Source: JABIDZ01 sp964619405
GTDB lineage: Archaea > Iainarchaeota > Iainarchaeia > Iainarchaeales > JAAZKV01
Direction of reading: 5' to 3'
Length of the DNA: 64,000 nucleotides
NCBI GenBank assembly: GCA_964619405.1
Contig: CAZUCF010000001.1
Coordinates: forward strand, 62,001-126,000
Below the pieces are notes generated by a model. It was not told where the DNA came from. It did not search any database and saw only the letters and a program-made list of their open reading frames with translations. Made by a program: the position numbers and the translations under genes. How positions within the stretch are numbered: the first letter of the stretch is position 1; every line of letters begins with the position of its first letter. Positions 1 to 7,839 of this stretch are shown piece by piece.

Positions 1-1230
1 ACAATGAATGAAATAGAACGCTTACCCCAGTTCCCAAATGGCGATGGAACAATAAACAACCCATACCAAATAACAAAAGTAGAACACTTAAACACAATAA
101 GATACTATTTAAACTCAAATTTTGTTTTAATGAATGACCTAGACTTTGAAAACAATAATAATTATATTAATCCTGAAAACAAAAATGATTTTATATTTGG
201 AGAAGGTTGGGATCCTATTGGAAAAACAAATTATTGCATAACAAGCAATACTACTACAAATTGTAATGACTGGAAAAGTGTTTGTGAAAATACTTGCAAA
301 GGAATTTGGATTGAAACAAATTTATTCACAGGAAATTTTAACGGAAATAATAATACAATAAAAAATTTGTATTCAAACAAACCACAACACAATTACACTG
401 GATTATTTGGAAGCATATCTAATTCAGAAATAAAAAATTTGATTATAGAAGACGCAAACATAATTGGAAAAGAATTTATAGGTGGAATAATTGGTAGCAC
501 AAATTATTCAATAATAAATAATGCAAGTTTTGAAGGAAACATTTCAGGAAAAAATTATGTTGGCGGAATAATTGGTTACGCAAATAACTCTGACATAAAT
601 AACACAAAAAATTATGGAAAAATAAATGCACAAGACAGAGTAGGTGGAATAATAGGATCGGTCGTACGCAGTAAAATAAACAATTCTTTTAATAATAACA
701 AAATATCTGGTGCAAACTCTATTGGCGGAATAATAGGCTTTTCACAAGGAGCCACAACAAAATACACAAATGTAATAAATATTGGAAGCATAAATGGGCA
801 AACTAATGTTGGCGGAATAATTGGTTACGATTATTATTCAGAAATAAAAAACTCTTTAAATGCAGGAGATATCAATGGAACAAGCCAAATAGGAGGAATA
901 ACCGGCCAAACAATTAATCAAACAAACAAAATAGATAATTCATATAATATTGGTTTGATTACAGGTACTGAAGATATTGGGGGAATAATAGGAAACATTT
1001 ATTCAACAACATCATTAACAATAACCAATTCAGGTTGGTGGACAGGAACAACAACACAAGCAATCGGAAACAACACAACTATTGTGTTCAGTTATAATGA
1101 AACAAACAAAACAAATTTTTACCCAAAAGAACATTTAATTTACACCAATGGAAATGAACCATGGGACTTTGATAATATTTGGTTAGAAAGAGACAACAAT
1201 TACCCAATACTAAGAATAATGAATGAATAA
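1..1230 (+). CDS. GLUG-repeat surface protein, 5' end probably outside the window
   Basis: The frame is open from the window edge; the first ATG is at base 4. The N-terminus already reads like the start of a GLUG domain (PNGDGTINNPYQI), so a signal segment probably lies upstream. Residues about 130-340 hold about eight degenerate 24-27-residue repeats built on GGIIG, each followed by an Asn/Ser-rich stretch, as expected for a beta-solenoid. The protein is rich in Asn, Thr and Ile, and has a Cys-containing insert near residues 75-100. Pilin-like genes follow directly, so an extracellular adhesin or structural role is inferred. No enzymatic motif was seen. Confidence 0.75.
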   Translation, partial: TMNEIERLPQFPNGDGTINNPYQITKVEHLNTIRYYLNSNFVLMNDLDFENNNNYINPENKNDFIFGEGWDPIGKTNYCITSNTTTNCNDWKSVCENTCKGIWIETNLFTGNFNGNNNTIKNLYSNKPQHNYTGLFGSISNSEIKNLIIEDANIIGKEFIGGIIGSTNYSIINNASFEGNISGKNYVGGIIGYANNSDINNTKNYGKINAQDRVGGIIGSVVRSKINNSFNNNKISGANSIGGIIGFSQGATTKYTNVINIGSINGQTNVGGIIGYDYYSEIKNSLNAGDINGTSQIGGITGQTINQTNKIDNSYNIGLITGTEDIGGIIGNIYSTTSLTITNSGWWTGTTTQAIGNNTTIVFSYNETNKTNFYPKEHLIYTNGNEPWDFDNIWLERDNNYPILRIMNE

Positions 1231-1265
1231 TAGAAAAGAATAATAAGTTTAAAATAATTAATTAA

Positions 1266-1553
1266 ATGATTAAAATGACAAAAAAATATTTTTCAGAAAA
1301 AAAAGCACAAGGTGCAATAGAATACTTATTGATTATTGGAGCAGCAATACTAGTAGTAGCAATAGTATCAATATCAATGGTAGGCGTAACAACAGGGGGC
1401 CTAGAAAAAACAGATGCTGATACAATAAGAGACACAACACTAATACTAGAATGTCAAAAAGAATGCATTCAACAAGGTTACAGTTGGAACGGAATTAATT
1501 GTGAAGTAGAAACCAGTGAAAAATGCAATGAATTTGGACCTAACCCAAATTAA
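1266..1553 (+). CDS. Class III signal peptide (archaeal pilin-like) protein
   Basis: A 95-residue protein with a charged N-terminus ending KKAQGAIEYLLIIGAA, followed by a hydrophobic helix. This is the archaeal class III prepilin signature: cleavage before Gln, with Glu at mature position 5. The mature part is short and has four Cys (CQKEC and two further), which could form disulfides outside the cell. ATG at 1275 is an alternative start. It lies between the GLUG protein and a second pilin-like gene. A24 prepilin peptidases encoded nearby are the likely processing enzymes. The assembled structure is not known. Confidence 0.85.
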   Translation: MIKMTKKYFSEKKAQGAIEYLLIIGAAILVVAIVSISMVGVTTGGLEKTDADTIRDTTLILECQKECIQQGYSWNGINCEVETSEKCNEFGPNPN

Positions 1554-1602
1554 ATCTAATTTTCAGCAACAATTAAATATCACTTAATTAATACTATTTC
1601 TT

Positions 1603-1893
1603 ATGAATAATAACAAGAGCAATAATAGAGGACAAACCGCAATAGAATACTTATTGATTATTGGAGCAGCAGTACTACTAGTAGCAATAGTAATAATTTT
1701 TATTTCACAAGCAATTGCAACTGGTTCAGACACTGGTGGGGAAAACACTTACCAATATTTGTGCGTAACACTTGATTCAAACACATTGGATTGCGGTTGT
1801 TATTTAGGAGAAACCAATAGAGGCGGAGCAACTAATGACTTATGTTGTGCAAAACCCCAAAGTATTTTACGCTCAAAATGGACTTGTGGTTAA
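1603..1893 (+). CDS. Class III signal peptide (archaeal pilin-like) protein with Cys-rich tail
   Basis: A 96-residue pilin-like protein. The N-terminus NNRGQTAIEYLLIIGAAVLL matches the class III prepilin motif (cleavage G|Q, Glu5) and runs into a hydrophobic helix. The DNA coding for EYLLIIGAA is almost identical to that of the gene before it, which points to recent duplication or conversion of the signal segment. The C-terminal 45 residues carry six Cys (CVTL, DCGC, LCC, TCG), suggesting a disulfide-stabilised head. The 3' end overlaps the start of the next gene by a few bases. Confidence 0.85.
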   Translation: MNNNKSNNRGQTAIEYLLIIGAAVLLVAIVIIFISQAIATGSDTGGENTYQYLCVTLDSNTLDCGCYLGETNRGGATNDLCCAKPQSILRSKWTCG

Positions 1894-2086
1894 ATTGAAT
1901 AAAAAAAATCTTTTTGAAGAAGAAAAAGCACAAGTTGCTTTCGAGTATTTGTTAACAGCAGTATTTGGAATAATATTAACAATAGGAACAGCCTTAATAT
2001 TAGAAACATTAAGACAACTAGCATTAAAAGCGCAAACCGATTTTTTGAATGAACGAACAAGAGTAATAGAAAATCTTTTACAATAA
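1886..2086 (+). CDS. Small pilin-like protein
   Basis: The motif EEKAQVAFEYLLTAVFGIILTIG is a variant class III prepilin signal (Gln1, Glu5 and a hydrophobic helix). It is followed by only about 30 mostly charged residues, so the product is almost all stalk helix. I chose GTG at 1886 because it gives an 8-base overlap with the previous gene. The only ATG, at 1835, would add 17 unlikely residues inside that gene; TTG at 1895 is also possible. About 200 bp of A/T-rich spacer with a repeated 30-35 bp unit follows. Confidence 0.7.
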   Translation: MVKLNKKNLFEEEKAQVAFEYLLTAVFGIILTIGTALILETLRQLALKAQTDFLNERTRVIENLLQ

Positions 2087-2304
2087 AAAAGCAATCAAAA
2101 TAAAAATCACAAAAAAGCAAAACTAAAAAAATATCAAACAAATAATAAAAATTAAAAACTACAAAACAAACAACAAAAATTAAAAACTATCAAACAAATA
2201 ATACGACTTCATATTATTAAAAAGATTAATTAATTTTTTTATATTGGTTCAAAATCAAATAAGATATTTTTTTAAATTGGAAAAACCTTATTTAATAGAT
2301 AAAG

Positions 2305-3399
2305 ATGTTTTTTCTCACAGCAATAATAATTTCTTTGATTGGTTTGCTTGGCGCAACATACACTGATTTAACAGAAAGAATTGTTCCAAACAAACTAAAT
2401 TTTGGTTTAATTATAACAGGACTATTAATATATTCAATTCAATCAATATACATGCAAAATATTTTCCCCATAATTTATTCTATTTTTGGGTTGTGTTTTG
2501 GATTCTTTTTTGGTTGGACACTATGGAAACTAGGTGTTTTTGCTGGAGGAGATGTAAAATTATTCATGGCATTAGGCACATTAAATCCTTTCACCCCAGC
2601 ATTAATCAAAGTTGGTTTTTTAACAAATATTAGTTACCCAATAATGCCAATAAGTTTATTCATTTATTCTTTACTTGCTTTTCTACCATACGGAATAATA
2701 GTAATAATACACAAATTATTGAAAAACAAAAAAGAAAGAAAAAAAATATTTTTGGAATTAAAACAAAAAACAATACTCGCGACACACACCTCAATATTTA
2801 TTTCAGGAGCATATGTTATTACAACAATAATTACAACAAACAATTTTTTGAATTTGATAATTATTTTTACAGCACTAATAATATGGAATTTTTTAAAACA
2901 AAGAAAAAAATATTTAACTATTATTTTTGCATTAATTGGATTAATAATAAATTATTTGACAATGATTGAATACTTGATAATACTAATAATACTTTTTGTT
3001 GGATTATATGGTTTGATAAGAATATTATTTTTAATGAAACCATTACTCTCAAAAAAAATATTTATTAATGATTTAGAAGAAGGCATGATTCCAAGCAAAA
3101 CATTGATGTGGAAAGGCAAAAAAGTTATTGAAAAAAAACAATTAAGTCTTAAAGAACTAATACGAAAAATGAAAAACAAAGAAATAGTTTCAAGCGAAAA
3201 AGAAATTATTTCTTCGATGAAAGCAAGGGGCCTGACAATTGAAGAAATTAATACATTAAAAAAGTTATCCAAAAAAGGATTAATATCAAAAACACTTCTT
3301 GTAAAAGATTCAATCCCTTTTGTCCCAACAATATTATTAGGATATATTTTGTGCTTGATTTTAGGAGATTTTATAATCCAGATAGTGTTATTCATATAA
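2305..3399 (+). CDS. A24 prepilin peptidase (archaeal, with C-terminal cytosolic domain)
   Basis: A polytopic aspartic protease that cleaves class III signal peptides. The first catalytic Asp is in TYTDLTERIVPN near residue 22 and the second in AGGDVKLF near residue 85, the arrangement of the PibD/EppA/FlaK type. Several membrane helices follow. A charged cytosolic region of about 100 residues (about 250-345) precedes a last helix, as in archaeal A24 proteins with a type II C-terminal domain. At 364 residues it is longer than minimal preflagellin peptidases. The gene lies amid its probable substrates. A second copy of this type is at 50248. Confidence 0.88.
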   Translation: MFFLTAIIISLIGLLGATYTDLTERIVPNKLNFGLIITGLLIYSIQSIYMQNIFPIIYSIFGLCFGFFFGWTLWKLGVFAGGDVKLFMALGTLNPFTPALIKVGFLTNISYPIMPISLFIYSLLAFLPYGIIVIIHKLLKNKKERKKIFLELKQKTILATHTSIFISGAYVITTIITTNNFLNLIIIFTALIIWNFLKQRKKYLTIIFALIGLIINYLTMIEYLIILIILFVGLYGLIRILFLMKPLLSKKIFINDLEEGMIPSKTLMWKGKKVIEKKQLSLKELIRKMKNKEIVSSEKEIISSMKARGLTIEEINTLKKLSKKGLISKTLLVKDSIPFVPTILLGYILCLILGDFIIQIVLFI

Positions 3400-3408
3400 G
3401 GTGAAAAA

Positions 3409-3861
3409 ATGCGAGGACAAGCAACCATAGAATTTATTTTTATAATATTAATAGTAATTGTTTACATTTTTAGTGTAACAAAACCATTAATAGAAAACGC
3501 GCAAGGAGTAATTGAAGATATTGAAAACATTTCTAAAACAAATTACGCAACACAACAAATAGTTAACACAACAAATAAAATAGCTTTACTAGGAACAAAT
3601 TCAAAAGAAACTATTACATTATTTATTCCAAACAATTCTAAAATAATTTGTCAAGAAAATGGTTTTAGTTACCAAATTGAAATAAACAAAACAGGAAACA
3701 ACCCAACTATCTTACTTTGCCCACAAAATATTTGTGAAAAACGTTTTGAAATACTTGAAGGATTTACAATTAACTGTGAAGAAGACCTATTTGGATACGG
3801 AATAAAAAAAATAGCAATAGAAAAAATTGAAAAAAATAAAATAAAAATAAATAATGGGTGA
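3409..3861 (+). CDS. Pilin-like protein
   Basis: A 150-residue protein starting MRGQATIEFIFIILIVIVY: cleavage is expected after RG, with Glu5 and a long hydrophobic helix. The ectodomain has four Cys and many Asn/Thr. The start is supported by AAGGTGAAAAA directly before the ATG. Only nine bases separate it from the peptidase, and it overlaps the next gene by eight bases, so co-transcription is likely. It belongs to a second style of pilin in this locus (GQxxxE rather than AQGAIEYLLIIGA), perhaps minor pilins. Confidence 0.8.
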   Translation: MRGQATIEFIFIILIVIVYIFSVTKPLIENAQGVIEDIENISKTNYATQQIVNTTNKIALLGTNSKETITLFIPNNSKIICQENGFSYQIEINKTGNNPTILLCPQNICEKRFEILEGFTINCEEDLFGYGIKKIAIEKIEKNKIKINNG

Positions 3862-4195
3862 ATTTTTGAGAGGCCAAGTATCTTTTGAAGTATTATTACT
3901 TATTCTACTAGTTGTCATAATAGCAATAACCATGACTAATTTATTCATACAAACAAATGACACTACTAATGCTTACTTGTTAATAAGAAACGAGTTCTTG
4001 TTACAAACAAATGTAAAAAATGAAGAAATAATATTAGAACAAATTTATTTCGTACAAGAAGATACACCCACTTTTTACATAAAAACAATTCCAATTATAA
4101 TAAATTCTAACGACATAAATCTTACATTAATTGAAGACAAGGTTAACAAAATGACAAATTTCAAAAACACTAAAATAAAAATTAATGCAGAATAA
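3854..4195 (+). CDS. Pilin-like protein
   Basis: A 113-residue protein with an N-terminal prepilin-like segment, LRGQVSFEVLLLILLVV (G|Q cleavage, Glu5), followed by a short ectodomain without Cys. The start overlaps the end of the previous gene by eight bases. It closes the first run of pilin genes. About 180 bp of A/T-rich sequence follows before the next gene, which has a TATA-like stretch near 4353-4370. Confidence 0.78.
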   Translation: MGEFLRGQVSFEVLLLILLVVIIAITMTNLFIQTNDTTNAYLLIRNEFLLQTNVKNEEIILEQIYFVQEDTPTFYIKTIPIIINSNDINLTLIEDKVNKMTNFKNTKIKINAE

Positions 4196-4374
4196 AAATT
4201 AATACAGAATAAAAAAATAAGTAATATACTATAAAAAAACAAATCTAATACATTTAAATTTAATCAAAAACTAACTATATAATTTAATTTATTTAACAAA
4301 ACTTCAATATAAAAAAGACGACAATTAACGAAAAAGTGCTTTGGTTTTTTTAAACTTAATTATATAAAAAAATT

Positions 4375-4701
4375 ATGAATGAAAGAAATATTACCCAAAT
4401 TTGTATCATCATATCAATAATTGGTTTAATTTTTTTTGTTTTTTGTTACGAAGAAGAATTCCCAGAAAAAACAATAAGTGAAATGATTTCAAATATTGGA
4501 ACAAAAGGAAAACTAATTGGAAAAGTAGAATACATAATAAATAATGAGCCATTAATTTTTATTCTCCAAAACGAAGAAAAAATAAAAGTTTTTTACCCAA
4601 AAAAAATTGAGTTAAAAAAAAATGATATTGTAGAAGTATTCGGAGAAACCACTATTTACAATAACGAAATTGAGATTTTTGCTCAAAGGGTAACAAAATG
4701 A
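4375..4701 (+). CDS. Membrane-anchored protein with OB-fold-like domain
   Basis: A 108-residue protein: one N-terminal hydrophobic helix (residues 6-25), then about 80 residues with the alternating beta pattern of an OB fold (GKLIGKVEYI, IFILQNEEKIKVFY, KNDIVEVFGETT). The anchored-OB reading is my inference; no family was recognised with certainty. Its stop overlaps the ATG of the TctA-like gene by four bases, so the two are probably translated together and may act together at the membrane. Confidence 0.55.
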   Translation: MNERNITQICIIISIIGLIFFVFCYEEEFPEKTISEMISNIGTKGKLIGKVEYIINNEPLIFILQNEEKIKVFYPKKIELKKNDIVEVFGETTIYNNEIEIFAQRVTK

Positions 4702-5876
4702 TTACTTACTTGTTACTTGGAATAATAGCTGGCACAACCGCAGGATTAATTCCTGGCATACACACAAACAATATAACACTAATAGTTTTCCTAACACCAC
4801 TCTTTGGAAACAATGCAACAGTTTTTGTTTTGAGCATGATAACAACACAAAGCTTTGTTGACTTCATACCAACAATATTTATTGGAGCGGCAAGCGAAAA
4901 CTCTTTTGAAGGAATATTGCCTGGACACAAAATGTTCATGCAAGGAAAAGCACACGAAGCAATAATGCTAACTGTTTTTGGAGGAATAATAGCAACAATA
5001 ATTTCAATACTTGTGTTTCCGTTTTTCATCAAAAGCATTGAATTTTATTCCACAAATTTTGAAATAATAATTCCAATGATATTAATTTTTTCAATAATAA
5101 CACTAATACTCACTGAAAACACTAAACAAAAAAAATTAATTGCTATTTTTGTAATAATTGTTGCTACAACACAAGGAATATTATTCAAAGACCAAATTTT
5201 CCCATTAATAAGTGGTTATTTTGGTATTTCAACATTAATTAATTCCACAATAAAAAAACAAATTTCACAAAAACAGGAAACTGAATTTGAAATACACAAC
5301 GATAAAATAAAAGACGCTTTAACAGGAATTATCGGAGGAGCAATAGTTGCTTTTGTGCCAGGAATAGGAAATAATTTAGCTGCCGCCATAATTAGATTGT
5401 TCAGACAAAAAATAAGAACGAAAAATTATTTGGTTTTATTAGGAAGTATAAACACTAGTAATTTTATTTTTTCTTTCCCAGTATTATTATTTTTATCAAA
5501 AACAAGGAACGGTGCAATGATTTTTTTAAAAGAAAGAATTCTTATTACAGAACAAACTATTTTGATTGGTTGCGCTACCATACTAATTTCTTCAGGAATA
5601 GCAGGAATCATAACAATAATTATTTCAAAAAAAATGTCCAAAAACAGTAATAATTCAAAATTTATAAAACTACAACAAAACAAAATCATCGAAAAAATAA
5701 TTATTATACTTATTACAATACTTGTTTTATTCTTTAACGGGTTAATTGGTTTAATAGCATTAATTTTTTCAACAGCATTAGGATTAATAACAATAAACAC
5801 TAAAACAAAAAGAAGTAATTGCCTAGCATTTTTGATAATACCAGTCCTATTTTTCTACCTTTACCAATTAATATAA
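4698..5876 (+). CDS. TctA-like (DUF112/COG1784) polytopic membrane protein
   Basis: A 392-residue integral membrane protein with many hydrophobic helices. The start has GLIPGIHTNN, and a similar element (FVPGIGNNLAAAI) recurs in the middle near residue 222. Such internal duplication, with a PGI motif in each half, is known in the TctA/DUF112 family. Archaeal members (COG1784) are stand-alone and their substrate is unknown; no periplasmic binding protein or TctB is encoded here. It overlaps the preceding OB-like gene by four bases and ends two bases before the JAMM gene, so it sits in a small operon inside the pilin locus. Confidence 0.75.
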   Translation: MITYLLLGIIAGTTAGLIPGIHTNNITLIVFLTPLFGNNATVFVLSMITTQSFVDFIPTIFIGAASENSFEGILPGHKMFMQGKAHEAIMLTVFGGIIATIISILVFPFFIKSIEFYSTNFEIIIPMILIFSIITLILTENTKQKKLIAIFVIIVATTQGILFKDQIFPLISGYFGISTLINSTIKKQISQKQETEFEIHNDKIKDALTGIIGGAIVAFVPGIGNNLAAAIIRLFRQKIRTKNYLVLLGSINTSNFIFSFPVLLFLSKTRNGAMIFLKERILITEQTILIGCATILISSGIAGIITIIISKKMSKNSNNSKFIKLQQNKIIEKIIIILITILVLFFNGLIGLIALIFSTALGLITINTKTKRSNCLAFLIIPVLFFYLYQLI

Positions 5877-5878
5877 TT

Positions 5879-6244
5879 ATGTGGCACATAAAAAAAAGTT
5901 TGTTAGAAGATATAATCCAATCATCAAAAAATTATTTACCTGATGAATTCCTATGCTTTTTAGGAAGCAATACACAAAAACAAGAAATAATAGAAATAAT
6001 TTTTTTACCCAATCAAAGTGATGAATCATCAACCAGCATAAACATGAATGCTTTCCCAAGCGATGCAACAATAATAGGTAGCGCTCACTCACACCCAAAT
6101 AGCAGTATTTTGCCAAGCAATGCAGACAAAAAATTCTTTAAAAGATTCAAAATTAATATAATAATAGGGTTAAATAAATTTGAAACCAGAATAGGGTTTT
6201 ATAATGAAAAAACCAACAAGATAGAAGTGAAAATAATTGATTAG
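5879..6244 (+). CDS. JAMM/MPN (Mov34) metalloprotease-like protein
   Basis: A 121-residue stand-alone JAB/MPN domain. All JAMM zinc ligands and catalytic residues are visible: Glu23, His70 and His72 in HSHPN, Ser80 and Asp83 (HxHx10D). Archaeal homologues remove ubiquitin-like SAMP modifiers or cleave isopeptide-type bonds; the substrate here cannot be read. I chose ATG 5879, two bases after the TctA-like stop, because the upstream extension lies wholly inside that gene. Its place between two pilin blocks is unusual. Confidence 0.82.
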   Translation: MWHIKKSLLEDIIQSSKNYLPDEFLCFLGSNTQKQEIIEIIFLPNQSDESSTSINMNAFPSDATIIGSAHSHPNSSILPSNADKKFFKRFKINIIIGLNKFETRIGFYNEKTNKIEVKIID

Positions 6245-6280
6245 ACAAAGTTAAAAAGAAAAAAAGAGTTGAATTATTAC

Positions 6281-6661
6281 ATGAAAGGACAAGTAAGTTT
6301 AGATTTGTTACTAACAATACTAGCATTAGTAATATTTATTAGCACAACAACAATGATAATTAACGAAATAAAACAAAACAATGAACTAATCATATTAGAT
6401 AATAAATTAAAAATAATTGCAAATGATTACTCGTCATTAATAACAACAAGTGAATTATTAATTGATTTTAATTATGAAATAAGAAAAAATTTAGATGTTG
6501 TTATTTTTAAAGGGAAAAAAACTATTCCAGAGTTAACAACCAATAATGAAAAACTTATTTTAAATATTAGTGAATACAAACGAACAATTGAAACAAATAT
6601 TCCAACAAACAATAAAACAATTAAACAAGAAGAACAATTTTTGGTGATCACAAATGAATAA
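6281..6661 (+). CDS. Pilin-like protein (Asp5 variant)
   Basis: A 126-residue protein starting MKGQVSLDLLLTILALVIF: a prepilin-like signal in which the usual Glu5 is Asp. The ectodomain is small, Asn/Thr/Ile-rich and lacks Cys. A TTG at 6269 would add four residues, but ATG 6281 places the Lys-Gly cleavage site at the very N-terminus as in its neighbours. It overlaps the next gene by eight bases. It is the first of four overlapping small single-helix genes. Confidence 0.75.
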   Translation: MKGQVSLDLLLTILALVIFISTTTMIINEIKQNNELIILDNKLKIIANDYSSLITTSELLIDFNYEIRKNLDVVIFKGKKTIPELTTNNEKLILNISEYKRTIETNIPTNNKTIKQEEQFLVITNE

Positions 6662-7130
6662 AGGTCAAATTTTTTCACTTGATTTTTTGCTAGCAACAAT
6701 AATTATGATAATATTTATTGGAACAACAATAAATGCTTTTGAAACTAGAACATATTTAATAAAAGAAGAAATTAATTCAGATATTCTAATACAAAACAGC
6801 AATTCAGCTTTTATCGCACTAACTAATGGAATTTATTCTTGTAAAACTGAAAATTATATTAGTTTACCATTTACAATAAATGAAACCGTTTTAAATTCAA
6901 AAAATATTGGTGAATTGAAAGCAAGCATTGGTTTGCAAGACAAAAACATCTCATTAGAAATAAATGGAACAAAAGTGTTTGATGAAATTAATCAAAAAGA
7001 AACAATTATTGCAATTGAAAACGAAGTTCTTTTTTGTAATAATATAATAGAACTTAAAGATTTAGAAGATTGCTTAAATGGAAATTGTATTTTTGAAAAG
7101 AAAAAAATTATTTTAATGGTGGAAAAATGA
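6654..7130 (+). CDS. Pilin-like protein
   Basis: A 158-residue protein starting MNKGQIFSLDFLLATIIMII: Lys-Gly, then a hydrophobic helix with the acidic residue at position 6 rather than 5 after the expected cleavage. The ectodomain has four Cys, including CNNIIELKDLEDCLNGNC. It overlaps both neighbours (8 and 4 bases). Prepilin-type processing is inferred from the pattern and from its place in the run, not demonstrated. Confidence 0.72.
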   Translation: MNKGQIFSLDFLLATIIMIIFIGTTINAFETRTYLIKEEINSDILIQNSNSAFIALTNGIYSCKTENYISLPFTINETVLNSKNIGELKASIGLQDKNISLEINGTKVFDEINQKETIIAIENEVLFCNNIIELKDLEDCLNGNCIFEKKKIILMVEK

Positions 7131-7402
7131 AAGGCTTTCTTTTTTCTATTGAAGCATTAATAACAATAATATTATTGATTTCAACTATTACCATCATATG
7201 GACTTATTTTGATTATAATTATAATACAAACTTTTTAACAACAAACTCAAAAATTAATACAATCAACGCATTTTATTTTAATGATTATTCTAAATCAACC
7301 GCGAATGATTCAAATTTGAATATTAATTTTTGTTCCAAAATAATAATTTATAATAATCAAAAAGAATTTGAGGAAAAAACTTTTTGCGAGGGAATAAAAT
7401 GA
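7127..7402 (+). CDS. Small pilin-like/single-helix protein
   Basis: A 91-residue protein starting MKGFLFSIEALITIILLIST, resembling a type IV prepilin leader (KG|F..SIE) with the acidic residue at position 6. The remainder is a short Asn-rich ectodomain with two Cys. The starts and stops of this gene and both neighbours overlap by four bases (ATGA), so the block is one operon. A minor pilin role is an inference. Confidence 0.68.
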   Translation: MKGFLFSIEALITIILLISTITIIWTYFDYNYNTNFLTTNSKINTINAFYFNDYSKSTANDSNLNINFCSKIIIYNNQKEFEEKTFCEGIK

Positions 7403-7806
7403 ATAAAAAAGGTTTTGCAACAGTGCTTGTCGGGATAAGCATTTTTTTTGTAACAATAATAATGCTTAGTAGCAATTATTACCAAGAAGAAAGAATAGAT
7501 TACTCGCAAATAATAATTGACTCTAAAATAAAAATAACTAATTATGAAATTGTTTTGAATCAAGCAATACAAGATTGTAATTGGCAAAAACCTAATAATG
7601 AAATACAAAATTGTGTTAATTTAAAAGCAAATAATTTAAAACAAGAAATTTTTGATGAAATGAATAAGTGTGAACAAGAAGATTTTATTTTTAATGACAT
7701 AAATTCACTAATTGGGAAAATAAATTGTCACAATGACATAAATATTAACAAAACATTTTTTTCAATAGATTTAAACAAAAATATTATTCTCAAAAGGTAC
7801 AAGTGA
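7399..7806 (+). CDS. Small single-helix protein ending the pilin operon
   Basis: A 135-residue protein starting MNKKGFATVLVGISIFFVTI. It keeps the Lys-Gly-Phe leader but has no acidic residue in the helix, which in pilins is typical of a divergent minor subunit. The ectodomain has four Cys spaced as CNWQ, NCVN, KCEQ and NCHN. ATG 7399 overlaps the previous gene by four bases; an upstream TTG (7384) is less likely. This is the last gene before the ABCE1 promoter. Confidence 0.65.
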   Translation: MNKKGFATVLVGISIFFVTIIMLSSNYYQEERIDYSQIIIDSKIKITNYEIVLNQAIQDCNWQKPNNEIQNCVNLKANNLKQEIFDEMNKCEQEDFIFNDINSLIGKINCHNDININKTFFSIDLNKNIILKRYK

Positions 7807-7807
7807 G

Positions 7808-7818
7808 GTTATTTATAC
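7808..7818 (+). promoter_or_regulatory. TATA-like box of the ABCE1 gene
   Basis: TTATTTATACC lies about 25-30 bp before the ATG at 7840, the distance expected between an archaeal TATA box and a start codon in a leaderless mRNA. No GGTG-type ribosome binding site is seen in between. Confidence 0.45.
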
Positions 7819-7839
7819 CTTTTCTTGGAAAACTAATTT

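Noticed and set aside
2952..3428. A 158-residue open frame opposite the prepilin peptidase gene
   Set aside because: It is the antisense of a well-supported A24 peptidase and has no domain or ribosome binding site of its own.
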